From Actinomycetota bacterium (GTDB lineage Bacteria; Actinomycetota; Actinomycetes; Actinomycetales; Cellulomonadaceae), in contig JAHIJU010000196.1 in the NCBI GenBank assembly GCA_018898235.1, positions 1 to 6,326 on the forward strand: a stretch of DNA of 6,326 nt, read 5' to 3'. The translations under genes were made by a program, and so were the position numbers. Under the pieces are notes generated by a model that was given only the letters and a program-made list of their open reading frames with translations, was not told the DNA's origin and searched no databases. This document shows positions 1 through 4,633 of this stretch, in pieces (the first letter of the stretch is position 1; every line of letters starts with the position of its first letter).

Positions 1-69
1 CCTTAGCTCAGTCGGTAGAGCGTCTCACTCGTAATGAGAAGGTCAAGAGTTCGATTCTCTTAGGCGGCT
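1..69 (+). tRNA. tRNA-Thr (anticodon CGT), 5' end cut by the window
   Basis: The cloverleaf can be folded by hand. Positions 1-3 (CCT) are the last three bases of the 5' acceptor strand and pair with 62-64; the first four acceptor bases lie before the window. The D stem is GCTC 6-9 with GAGC 18-21. The anticodon stem is 23-27 with 35-39, and the loop CTCGTAA at 28-34 gives anticodon CGT at 30-32. The T stem is AAGAG 45-49 with CTCTT 57-61, around loop TTCGATT. The 3' acceptor strand AGGCGGC is 62-68 and the discriminator is T69. The following bases are CCG, so CCA is not fully encoded. Because an integrase gene follows, the 3' half is the probable attachment core, rebuilt by the element so that the tRNA stays intact. 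Confidence 0.93.
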
Positions 70-73
70 CCGA

Positions 74-108
74 AAGGCCAGGTCAGAGCAGGTATCTGAC
101 CTGGCCTT
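74..108. terminator. Perfect 14-bp hairpin between tRNA-Thr and integrase, likely bidirectional terminator
   Basis: AAGGCCAGGTCAGA (74-87) and TCTGACCTGGCCTT (95-108) are exact reverse complements around a 7-nt loop. The hairpin lies 5 nt after the tRNA 3' end and 42 nt after the integrase stop codon. It is placed to end the tRNA transcript from one side and the repressor-integrase transcript from the other. The flanks are short A and T runs (AA before, TT after) rather than a long T tract, so termination would be of the tractless type common in actinobacteria. A role in the att site is also possible. Confidence 0.6.
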
Positions 109-128
109 CACTCGTTACGTGGGCCACC

Positions 129-147
129 ACCCACCGGAAACCCACCG
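129..147. repeat. Two 8-bp direct repeats with 11-bp period, candidate integrase arm sites
   Basis: ACCCACCG occurs at 129-136 and again at 140-147, one helical turn apart, in the short gap between the integrase stop and the attachment region. A related CCACC lies just before at 124-128. Tyrosine integrases of the lambda type bind short direct repeats (arm sites) on both sides of the crossover, so this is a plausible binding site. The assignment rests on position and phasing only. Confidence 0.35.
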
Positions 148-150
148 CTT

Positions 151-1368
151 TCAATCCCCGAACCGCTGGAGCACGTCGCTGACGTCGGGTGCCAGGTCCG
201 GGGTCTCGACGTAGTGCTTGGCCGTGATCCTGGGCGAGGAGTGCCCCAGCTGGGCCGCCGCGGTGTCCGTTCCCGACGCCCGGTCGACCTCCGTTCCGAC
301 GGTCCGCCGGAACGTGTGGGGCGTGACCCACGACCAGGTGGGGTTGCGCTCGCGGAACTTGCGCCACTGCGCCTCCACCGTGGCGACCTCGCGGGGCCCG
401 GCGTTCGCCGTCGGGAAGACGAGATTGAGGAGGCCGGGCGGCAGGCCGTTGACCGAGCGGTCCAGCAGGAGGTCGACGGCGAACTTCGGCAGCACCGACG
501 AGCGGGTCTTCTTGCCCTTGGTGGTGTCCTGCCGGATCAGCCCGTCGCCCTTCACTCGCACGACCGTCCCGGTGATCTTCACCGTGCCGGCGTCCAGGTC
601 GATGTCCTCCCACCGCAGCGCCAGTGCCTCACCGATGCGGCAGCCGGTCGCCAGCATCACGTCGACCAGGTCCGGCAGATCAGCCCGCACCGCCCGCTTG
701 TCGGCCGCCAGCGACGCCCTCAGCGCCTTCACCTCGGCCATCGCCAAGGCGCGCACCTCGTGCTCGGGCGACTCGATCGCCGCGGCGTCCCGCACCGGGT
801 TCGCCGCGGCGGCGTTGTGGCGCACCGCGAGCGCGAGCATCCCGGACAGCACGGTGCGGCAGAGCTTGGCCGTCGCCGCACCCTTCTCGTCGGTCGTCGT
901 GCGCAGGAACTGGTCGACGCGGGCCACGGTCGCCTCACGCACCACGAGCCCACCCATGCCGGGGATCACGTAGCCGTCGACCACGCCCCTGTAGCGCTGA
1001 CGGGTGTTCGCCGCCCGGTCCGAGTGCTCGACCTCCGTGCGGTACCAGTAGTCCGCGAGCGCCGACAGCCGGGTCTCAGGGGTGATGTCCGACCCCGACG
1101 AGGCTGCCCGCTGGGTCATCGCCGCGACCAGCGCCGCCTCTGCCGCGCCGGCCGACTGCCCCCACGCCTCGACCTTCCGCGTCGAACCGTCAGCATCGCG
1201 GAACCGCGCTCGAGCCACCCACGCCGACGGCTTCACCGGGAGCTCGCTGCCCGGGCGGTAGGCGCGGCGGTCACGCCACACCAAGGCCACGTCACGGCCG
1301 TCCACGCGAAGGACCGGCGTGCGCGAGACCCGGCCCCAGGTGCCAACCGGGAGCGGCCTACGAGGCAT
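151..1368 (-). CDS. int: Tyrosine recombinase / phage integrase
   Basis: This 405-residue site-specific recombinase would join the element to and release it from the tRNA-Thr site. The catalytic set is complete: R244 in TGCRIGEAL, a lysine in TKGKKTR (K284 or next to it), H351 and R354 in HTFRRT, H376 in LGHSS, and nucleophile Y386 in KHYVE. Residues about 1-95 look like an arm-binding N-terminal part. Residues 100-190 hold the SAM-like core-binding domain with the usual NTRQRYRGVV start, and 205-400 hold the catalytic domain. Length is normal for actinobacterial phage integrases. The ATG at 1366-1368 overlaps the end of the upstream repressor-like gene by 11 nt. No Shine-Dalgarno sequence is visible before it, so translation is probably coupled. 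The coding direction is toward the tRNA. Confidence 0.95.
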   Translation of the reverse strand: MPRRPLPVGTWGRVSRTPVLRVDGRDVALVWRDRRAYRPGSELPVKPSAWVARARFRDADGSTRKVEAWGQSAGAAEAALVAAMTQRAASSGSDITPETRLSALADYWYRTEVEHSDRAANTRQRYRGVVDGYVIPGMGGLVVREATVARVDQFLRTTTDEKGAATAKLCRTVLSGMLALAVRHNAAAANPVRDAAAIESPEHEVRALAMAEVKALRASLAADKRAVRADLPDLVDVMLATGCRIGEALALRWEDIDLDAGTVKITGTVVRVKGDGLIRQDTTKGKKTRSSVLPKFAVDLLLDRSVNGLPPGLLNLVFPTANAGPREVATVEAQWRKFRERNPTWSWVTPHTFRRTVGTEVDRASGTDTAAAQLGHSSPRITAKHYVETPDLAPDVSDVLQRFGD

Positions 1369-2032
1369 CGGACTGGATTAGCGCAAGCAGGCGGTCGCGC
1401 ACCTCCACCAGCTTCGACGCAATCTCTGGCTCGACGGAGGGAAGGACATGGTCAACGAGCGTCGCGAACCCGACCGACTTGGCCATCTGGGTGACGTCCT
1501 CCCCTGGTCCCATCTGGGCGTACGAATCCACCATGCGCTCCAGCCTCTGGAGGAGAGCCGGGGCCGCGGTGACTTCGAGATCCGCCGGGATCTCAGCTGG
1601 TGCGACTTGGCGATGCCTGGCCGTCAGGGCGAACTCTGTTCGGGTCACAACTTCGGCCCGAGGGGCTGTTGGCGCTATGAGAGATTGCCCGCCGAGCCAG
1701 TTCACGGCCTGTGATGAGTTACAGCGCCCGAGGCCGGTCACCTCGGTTTCGAGCCCGCCGCCGTAGAGCGGAGGGGCCATCAGGACGACGGGATCGACCC
1801 AGAGCACTGCCGCGAGCGCCACGAGATCGTCAACGTCGACCCTGCGCTCACCGTCTTCGATGCGACGCAGCCCCAGGGGCGGGATGAGTCGACCAGCTTC
1901 GGCCAGTTGCTTGGACAGTTCCGTGTACGCGAGGCCCCGAGCTCTCCGTACACGAGCGATGTTGTGCCGAACGGTGTCACCCGTCGGCCCGATCTCGATT
2001 CCCTTTCCGGCCACTCGTGGATCGTAGTCCAA
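1358..2032 (-). CDS. XRE-family HTH transcriptional regulator, probable element repressor
   Basis: The 224-residue product has an XRE/Cro-type helix-turn-helix at about residues 21-86 (VRHNIARVRRARGL, then LGLRRIEDGERRVDVDDLVALA, in the usual order), ending with the common LWVDPVVLM segment. The remaining 130 residues are unrecognised; about 145-220 is mostly helical and could serve oligomerisation. The first possible start after an in-frame stop is TTG (2030-2032). A GTG at 2012-2014 would remove only six residues ahead of the HTH, and neither has a clear ribosome binding site. The gene lies upstream of int with an 11-nt overlap and is divergent from the excisionase-like gene. That is the position of a lysogeny-type repressor co-transcribed with the integrase. 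The repressor role is inferred from position and fold. Confidence 0.85.
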   Translation of the reverse strand: MDYDPRVAGKGIEIGPTGDTVRHNIARVRRARGLAYTELSKQLAEAGRLIPPLGLRRIEDGERRVDVDDLVALAAVLWVDPVVLMAPPLYGGGLETEVTGLGRCNSSQAVNWLGGQSLIAPTAPRAEVVTRTEFALTARHRQVAPAEIPADLEVTAAPALLQRLERMVDSYAQMGPGEDVTQMAKSVGFATLVDHVLPSVEPEIASKLVEVRDRLLALIQSDAS

Positions 2033-2034
2033 CG

Positions 2035-2040
2035 ATCATA
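2035..2040 (-). promoter_or_regulatory. Candidate -10 hexamer for the repressor-integrase operon
   Basis: On the minus strand positions 2040-2035 read TATGAT, five of six matches to TATAAT. It is the best -10 box in the divergent region for leftward transcription. No good -35 lies 16-18 bp upstream. Transcription from it would start near or just after the TTG at 2032, which would favour a nearly leaderless message starting at GTG 2014. This is a weak call based on one hexamer. Confidence 0.3.
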
Positions 2041-2061
2041 GATAGCGCTCGACGCGCATAG

Positions 2062-2090
2062 TTGCCACCTGTCCGCCATGGTGGCATGCT
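2062..2090 (+). promoter_or_regulatory. Candidate excisionase promoter overlapped by a 7-bp dyad (operator)
   Basis: TTGCCA at 2062-2067 matches the -35 consensus at five of six bases. It is exactly 17 bp from CATGCT at 2085-2090, a weaker -10 that keeps the key A2, T3 and T6. A perfect dyad, TGCCACC 2063-2069 and GGTGGCA 2080-2086 with a 10-bp spacer, runs from the -35 to the -10. A protein bound there would cover the promoter, as expected for an operator of the divergently encoded XRE repressor. Predicted transcription start is about 2096-2098. The promoter and operator roles are inferred. Confidence 0.45.
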
Positions 2091-2101
2091 CGTGCTGTTG
2101 G

Positions 2102-2116
2102 CGCTCAATATGAGCG
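2102..2116. promoter_or_regulatory. Second dyad in the switch region (CGCTCA-ATA-TGAGCG)
   Basis: CGCTCA at 2102-2107 and TGAGCG at 2111-2116 form a perfect 6-bp inverted repeat about a 3-bp centre. It lies just after the predicted start of the rightward transcript and before the excisionase ribosome binding site. Its half-site GCGCTC is also present at 2045-2050, near the repressor start. It may be a second operator or bind the XRE or AlpA-like protein. Its sequence differs from the dyad over the promoter, so a different protein may be involved. Confidence 0.4.
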
Positions 2117-2141
2117 TGTGGCGATCAAAGATGGAGGTTCG

Positions 2142-2342
2142 ATGGCACAGTCCATGGCCGAGCCGCTGCTGACACCCGACCAGGTGGCGGCCGTGCTCGG
2201 CGTCCCGAAGACGACGCTGTTCCGCTGGCGCGTCGACGCGAAGGGCCCGCTGGGCATCCGGGTCGGCAAGCACCTGCGGTTCCGGCAGTCGGAAGTCGAC
2301 CGGTGGCTCGACGAGCACACCGACACCCGAGGGGCGGCCTGA
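2142..2342 (+). CDS. Excisionase / AlpA-like HTH_17 DNA-binding protein
   Basis: This 66-residue protein is almost entirely a MerR-like winged helix of the HTH_17 excisionase family. LLTPDQVAAVLGV (9-21) is the first helix and turn, KTTLFRWRV (23-31) the recognition helix, then GIRVGKHLRFRQSEVDRWLDEH (38-59), the wing and final helix. Such proteins act as recombination directionality factors for tyrosine integrases or as activators of satellite excision genes. The ATG at 2142 is preferred because GGAGG (2133-2137) lies just ahead of it. A GTG at 2118 would add eight residues but lacks a ribosome binding site. It is the first rightward gene, divergent from repressor and integrase, and its stop overlaps the next start (TGATG). 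Confidence 0.85.
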   Translation: MAQSMAEPLLTPDQVAAVLGVPKTTLFRWRVDAKGPLGIRVGKHLRFRQSEVDRWLDEHTDTRGAA

Positions 2343-2875
2343 TGACCGCGACCCCGAATACAGAGAAGGCCGGGCACCTGCGCCAACAGGTCCCGGCCAC
2401 GGACGACATCCCCAGCAGTCACGAAGGAGAAGCGGTCATGACCATCATCGCACCGACCGGCGCGCCGGTCCAGAAGCCCACCATCCGACTGATCGGCCCG
2501 GACGAAGACCCCGGAAGCGTCAGGTTCACGGACGACGTCGACGCGATCGTCGCGTGGGTTGGCTGCGGCTGGCGCCTGTACGTCTACGACGACGAGGGGA
2601 CCGCGGCCGACACGCCGTTGGCCGGCGGGCCTAACGACGGTCAGTGGGCGCTCGAACAAGCCCGCGCCGTGCTCTCCAGGGCCGTGCAGCGCCCCGGAAC
2701 GCGCACCGTGCCCCAGCTTCACGCGCTCCGCGGTTCGGAGGTGACGATCACCGTCGAGGACGGCACGGTGGCGATCTATCCACCCGATGGGCCCCGCCTG
2801 CTGTTCGCGACCGAGGCGTTCCTGTACGCGTTCCTGGGTGCTGGCGGCATGGACGTGACGGCGGTGACCCGGTGA
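2342..2875 (+). CDS. Hypothetical protein with two possible starts
   Basis: I do not recognise this protein. From the ATG at 2342 it has 177 residues. That start overlaps the excisionase stop as TGATG and has GAGGGG (2329-2334) seven bases upstream. An in-frame ATG at 2438 has an even better site, AAGGAGA (2424-2430) with a 7-nt spacer, and gives 145 residues. The extra 32 residues are polar and look disordered, though GC-rich third positions suggest they are translated. After residue 33 the protein appears to be a small mixed alpha/beta fold: a strand-rich part with VAWVGCGWRLYVYDDEG, a helix WALEQARAVLSRAVQR, then strands with VTITVEDGTVAIYPPDG and a C-terminal helix. There are no membrane segments or catalytic motifs I can name. 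Its place between excisionase and replication genes suggests an early function. Confidence 0.8.
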   Translation: MTATPNTEKAGHLRQQVPATDDIPSSHEGEAVMTIIAPTGAPVQKPTIRLIGPDEDPGSVRFTDDVDAIVAWVGCGWRLYVYDDEGTAADTPLAGGPNDGQWALEQARAVLSRAVQRPGTRTVPQLHALRGSEVTITVEDGTVAIYPPDGPRLLFATEAFLYAFLGAGGMDVTAVTR

Positions 2876-3498
2876 GCGCGGCAACGGTCGAGCGGGCCGA
2901 CGACGTGCAGATCGCCGCTCGAATGCGGGTTCCGGGGTGGGCCGCCAAGACGGAGAGGTGGGACGTCGACTGCGACGGGACCATGGACCGGACGATCAAC
3001 GGTCCCGATCGCTCGGTGCGCTCGTGCAAGGTGCCCAACTGTGAGGCCGCGTTCGTGGCGCTGCACCTTCGCGAGGACCAGTCCACGAAGCCGGCGTTGT
3101 CAGCGCCGCCCAACATCGAGGTGCTGATCGCCAGTCAGATCGACACCCTTCCCGAGTTCTCGTTCAACCTGAACGAGGCGACGGCCCGTGACATGGCGGC
3201 AGCTCTGTACGAGCTGGCCGACCATCTCGCGGCTGCCACCGGGGACGTGCGGGGACGAGCCGACCGCGAGCACGGCGCTACCCAGCGGGCTGTGACCGAG
3301 ACTGTGCGGCGCATCCTCAAGGACCGCGGCATCCGGCACAGCGAGTTCGCCATCTCGATCGCCTACGACCCGACCGAACTGTCGGCGTTGATGACGGGCG
3401 CGACCCGGATGGACATCGAGGACGTCGACCGCTTCGCCACCGCGCTGGGCCTCGACCCGTTCGAGCTGCTCAGCACCGCCATGGGGGTGGAGCGGTGA
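2872..3498 (+). CDS. XRE-type HTH protein with DUF6907-like N-terminal region
   Basis: The 208-residue product begins with GTG at 2872, overlapping the previous stop by 4 nt (GTGA). Residues about 30-122 include DVDCDG and a short CKVPNC pair of cysteines, then strands IEVLIASQID and FSFNLNEATARDMAAALYELADHL. This order of a cysteine-containing head, an acidic strand and a final 'select, then helix' segment recalls the DUF6907 proteins of actinobacteria, but that is from memory and uncertain. Residues 140-206 form an XRE-like helix-turn-helix (VRRILKDRGIRHSEFA ... DIEDVDRFATALGLDPFELL). The combination suggests a DNA-binding early regulator or accessory factor. The second helix region is unusual (AYDPTELSALMTGATRM), so DNA binding is likely but not certain. 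Confidence 0.8.
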   Translation: MSAATVERADDVQIAARMRVPGWAAKTERWDVDCDGTMDRTINGPDRSVRSCKVPNCEAAFVALHLREDQSTKPALSAPPNIEVLIASQIDTLPEFSFNLNEATARDMAAALYELADHLAAATGDVRGRADREHGATQRAVTETVRRILKDRGIRHSEFAISIAYDPTELSALMTGATRMDIEDVDRFATALGLDPFELLSTAMGVER

Positions 3499-3716
3499 GT
3501 GACCGCGCCCTGTTCTACCGAGTCGAGATCGACGCCTGCGACGAGCCTGCGGACGAGTTCGTCAAGGTGCCGGTCGTGGGCGTCCTCGACCAGAGCGGCG
3601 AGGAGATCGTCCGGGTCGGCGACCGGCTCTCGCTGTCGCTCCTCGAAGCCCTCGATCTGGCCCAGGCGCTGCGGGACGCCGTGGCGTTCACGGCCGAGTC
3701 GGTGGCCTACCCGTGA
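3495..3716 (+). CDS. Small hypothetical protein, 73 residues
   Basis: The product is unrecognised. The GTG start at 3495 overlaps the upstream stop by 4 nt (GTGA). A purine-rich GGGGGTGG just before it, inside the preceding gene, can act as ribosome binding site. The sequence suggests two or three beta strands (LFYRVEID, VKVPVVGVLD, EEIVRVGDRLSLS) followed by one long helix (LLEALDLAQALRDAVAFTAES). The protein is acidic, soluble and without cysteine clusters. It sits between two putative DNA-binding proteins in the early operon. Confidence 0.75.
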   Translation: MSDRALFYRVEIDACDEPADEFVKVPVVGVLDQSGEEIVRVGDRLSLSLLEALDLAQALRDAVAFTAESVAYP

Positions 3717-4024
3717 GCCCCGGACTGGTCGTCCCACTCGACGCGGCGCGGGTCGCTTCAGCCGACGACTGGTGGCACGACTGCGCCCGCCGGGCGCTGG
3801 AGTGGTGGGCCGCGTCCGGCGTCGAGTTTGACGCCTTCAGCCTCACCGAGCTCGGCGTGCCAGACCCCGACGACCCACACCGGTGGGGCGCCCTGTTCCG
3901 CGCCGCCGCCACCGAGGGGCTCATCGTGCCCGTCGGCTGGCGGCTGGCTCGACGACCCTCGCGGGCCGGCGGGGCGTGCCGTGTCTGGGTCGGACGCGAG
4001 CACGAGGCGGCACGGGCCGCGTGA
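3713..4024 (+). CDS. Small winged-helix-like actinophage protein, 103 residues
   Basis: The GTG start at 3713 overlaps the previous stop by 4 nt, and the stop overlaps the next GTG in the same way. The body, FDAFSLTELGVPDPDDPHRWGALFRAA followed by GLIVPVGWR and a basic RRPSRAGGACRVW, follows a pattern I know from small actinophage proteins encoded beside replication genes. There a helix-turn-helix-like block precedes a 'GLI.PVGYR..RRPSR.GG..RVW' wing. This suggests a winged-helix nucleic-acid-binding protein, perhaps an accessory to replication. I do not know an assigned function. The N-terminal DDWWHDCARRALEWW is an amphipathic tryptophan-rich helix. Confidence 0.78.
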   Translation: MSPGLVVPLDAARVASADDWWHDCARRALEWWAASGVEFDAFSLTELGVPDPDDPHRWGALFRAAATEGLIVPVGWRLARRPSRAGGACRVWVGREHEAARAA

Positions 4025-4578
4025 GCATCGATATCACCAGAGCTGTCTGGGAGGACGCGCACTTCTCCCAGACAGCTCTGCTCGTGCTGCTTGCCCTAGC
4101 CGACCACGCCAACGAGGACGGCGTTTGCTGGCCGTCCGTAGCCCGGCTCGCGACCCGGGTGCGGACCTCCGAACGGCACGTGCAGCGCGTCCTCGGCGAC
4201 CTCGAGCAGGCCGGCTGGCTCACTCGCGACGAGCGACCTGGGAGGTCGACCGTGTTCCGTGTCACCCCGCCAACCCCCGACACCCAGGTCACCCCTGACA
4301 TGGAGGTCACCCCTGACACCCAGGTCAGGGAAGGGGTGACACCCAGGTCCGAACGGGGTGACACCCAGGTCACCCAGAACCATCAGAGAACCACCACTGA
4401 ATCACCAGAGCCAAGAAACATGCATCCATCGTCTAGTTCCGTAACGCGCGCGCGAGGCGACAGGCCCGCCGCGACGCGGTGCATCGAGCACGGACTGCCC
4501 GTCCGGTCCACCGGCGAGTGCGCCGGATGCAGAGCCGACCGCATCGCCGCGGACACGCCCCACGGGCTGACCGCATGA
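4021..4578 (+). CDS. HTH_36-type replication initiator-like protein carrying internal iterons
   Basis: The 185-residue product starts with GTG at 4021 (GTGA overlap, no clear Shine-Dalgarno). Residues 7-80 are a winged helix of the HTH_36 type found in phage and plasmid replication initiators: the opening helix AVWEDAHFSQTALLVLLALADHA, then GVCWPSVARLATRV, SERHVQRVLGDLEQAGWL and the wing. Residues 82-130 are a low-complexity linker with repeats of TPDTQV and the tail VTQNHQRTTTESPEP, a style I recall from many phage initiator proteins. Residues 154-170 offer C154, H157, C167 and C170 as a small zinc-binding knuckle. The linker is encoded by iteron DNA (4278-4372), so protein and origin appear to lie in one gene, as in lambda O. 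Initiator function is inferred from fold plus iterons; a pure regulator is the alternative. Confidence 0.82.
   Translation: MSIDITRAVWEDAHFSQTALLVLLALADHANEDGVCWPSVARLATRVRTSERHVQRVLGDLEQAGWLTRDERPGRSTVFRVTPPTPDTQVTPDMEVTPDTQVREGVTPRSERGDTQVTQNHQRTTTESPEPRNMHPSSSSVTRARGDRPAATRCIEHGLPVRSTGECAGCRADRIAADTPHGLTA
4038..4080. repeat. Perfect 16-bp inverted repeat inside the start of the initiator gene
   Basis: CAGAGCTGTCTGGGAG (4038-4053) and CTCCCAGACAGCTCTG (4065-4080) are exact reverse complements with an 11-nt loop. One wobble and one A-T pair can extend the stem inward by two. It covers codons 6 to 20 of the initiator, beginning 14 nt after the GTG codon. The arms use AGA, ACA and GCT twice, codons disfavoured in this GC-rich window, which suggests the pairing is selected. 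In mRNA it would form a strong hairpin near the start codon; in DNA it could be a cruciform or binding site. No T tract follows, so an ordinary terminator is unlikely. Confidence 0.9.
4278..4372. repeat. Five iteron-like repeats (TGACACCCAGGTC), candidate replication origin
   Basis: GACACCCAGGTC occurs exactly at 4279-4290, 4315-4326, 4338-4349 and 4360-4371, and as GACATGGAGGTC at 4297-4308. Start-to-start distances are 18, 18, 23 and 22 bp. The extended unit TGAC-N6-GTCA is itself a dyad. Copies 3 and 5 make hairpins with 7-bp stems (4311-4317 with 4324-4330, and 4356-4362 with 4369-4375) and the same loop ACCCAG. The copy at 4338 is in another reading frame, encoding V-T-P-R-S, whereas the other exact copies encode D-T-Q-V. 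Conservation is thus at the DNA level. Initiator genes with internal iterons are known from lambda-like phages; function here is inferred. Confidence 0.75.
4376..4440. other. Locally AT-richer segment next to the iterons, candidate unwinding element
   Basis: Positions 4381-4440 contain 29 G or C among 60 bases (48%), clearly below the rest of this window. The segment directly follows the last iteron, the arrangement of iteron origins in which the DNA unwinding element adjoins the initiator sites. It encodes the polar, presumably disordered tail of the initiator (residues about 121-140), so composition is free to vary. Part of the bias could simply come from its Asn, His, Thr and Ser codons. 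Confidence 0.45.
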
Positions 4579-4631
4579 GCGCCGACGGGCCCCGTGCACT
4601 CCTCCACTCGACCGACCCGAAGGAGAACTGA
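4575..4631 (+). CDS. Possible 18-residue coupling micro-ORF between initiator and next gene
   Basis: An ATG at 4575 overlaps the initiator stop as ATGA and opens a reading frame MSADGPRALLHSTDPKEN that ends with TGA at 4629-4631, two bases before the ATG of the next gene. Its last codons include AAG GAG, which form the ribosome binding site of that gene. It could be a real small peptide, a leader that keeps ribosomes moving across the gap, or chance. There is no ribosome binding site of its own. Confidence 0.3.
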   Translation: MSADGPRALLHSTDPKEN

Positions 4632-4633
4632 CC

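Noticed and set aside
78..86. Match of CCAGGTCAG in the junction hairpin to an iteron copy (4320-4328), suggesting initiator binding at att
   Set aside because: The shared stretch is only 9 bp, and CCAGGTC occurs elsewhere in the window by chance (for example near 192), so it carries little weight.
214..1494. Long plus-strand open frame of 426 codons opposite the integrase
   Set aside because: It is antisense to a gene with a full catalytic motif set. Its product is Arg/Pro/His-rich without domains, the usual shadow of GC-rich coding DNA.
2118..2141. GTG 2118 as excisionase start
   Set aside because: It has no ribosome binding site and overlaps the end of the control region, whereas ATG 2142 has GGAGG just ahead and begins close to the conserved domain.
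2105..2884. Minus-strand open frame of 259 codons over the excisionase and the following gene
   Set aside because: The plus strand there has a clear HTH_17 protein and ribosome binding sites. The minus-strand product has no fold signature.
4038..4080. Rho-independent terminator
   Set aside because: The stem is long but no T tract follows, and it lies 14 nt inside an intact coding sequence, so termination there would abolish the gene.
4278..4372. CRISPR-like array
   Set aside because: The units are 12-18 bp with gaps of 6-11 bp, part of a coding sequence and partly contiguous. There are no spacer-sized unique segments or cas genes.
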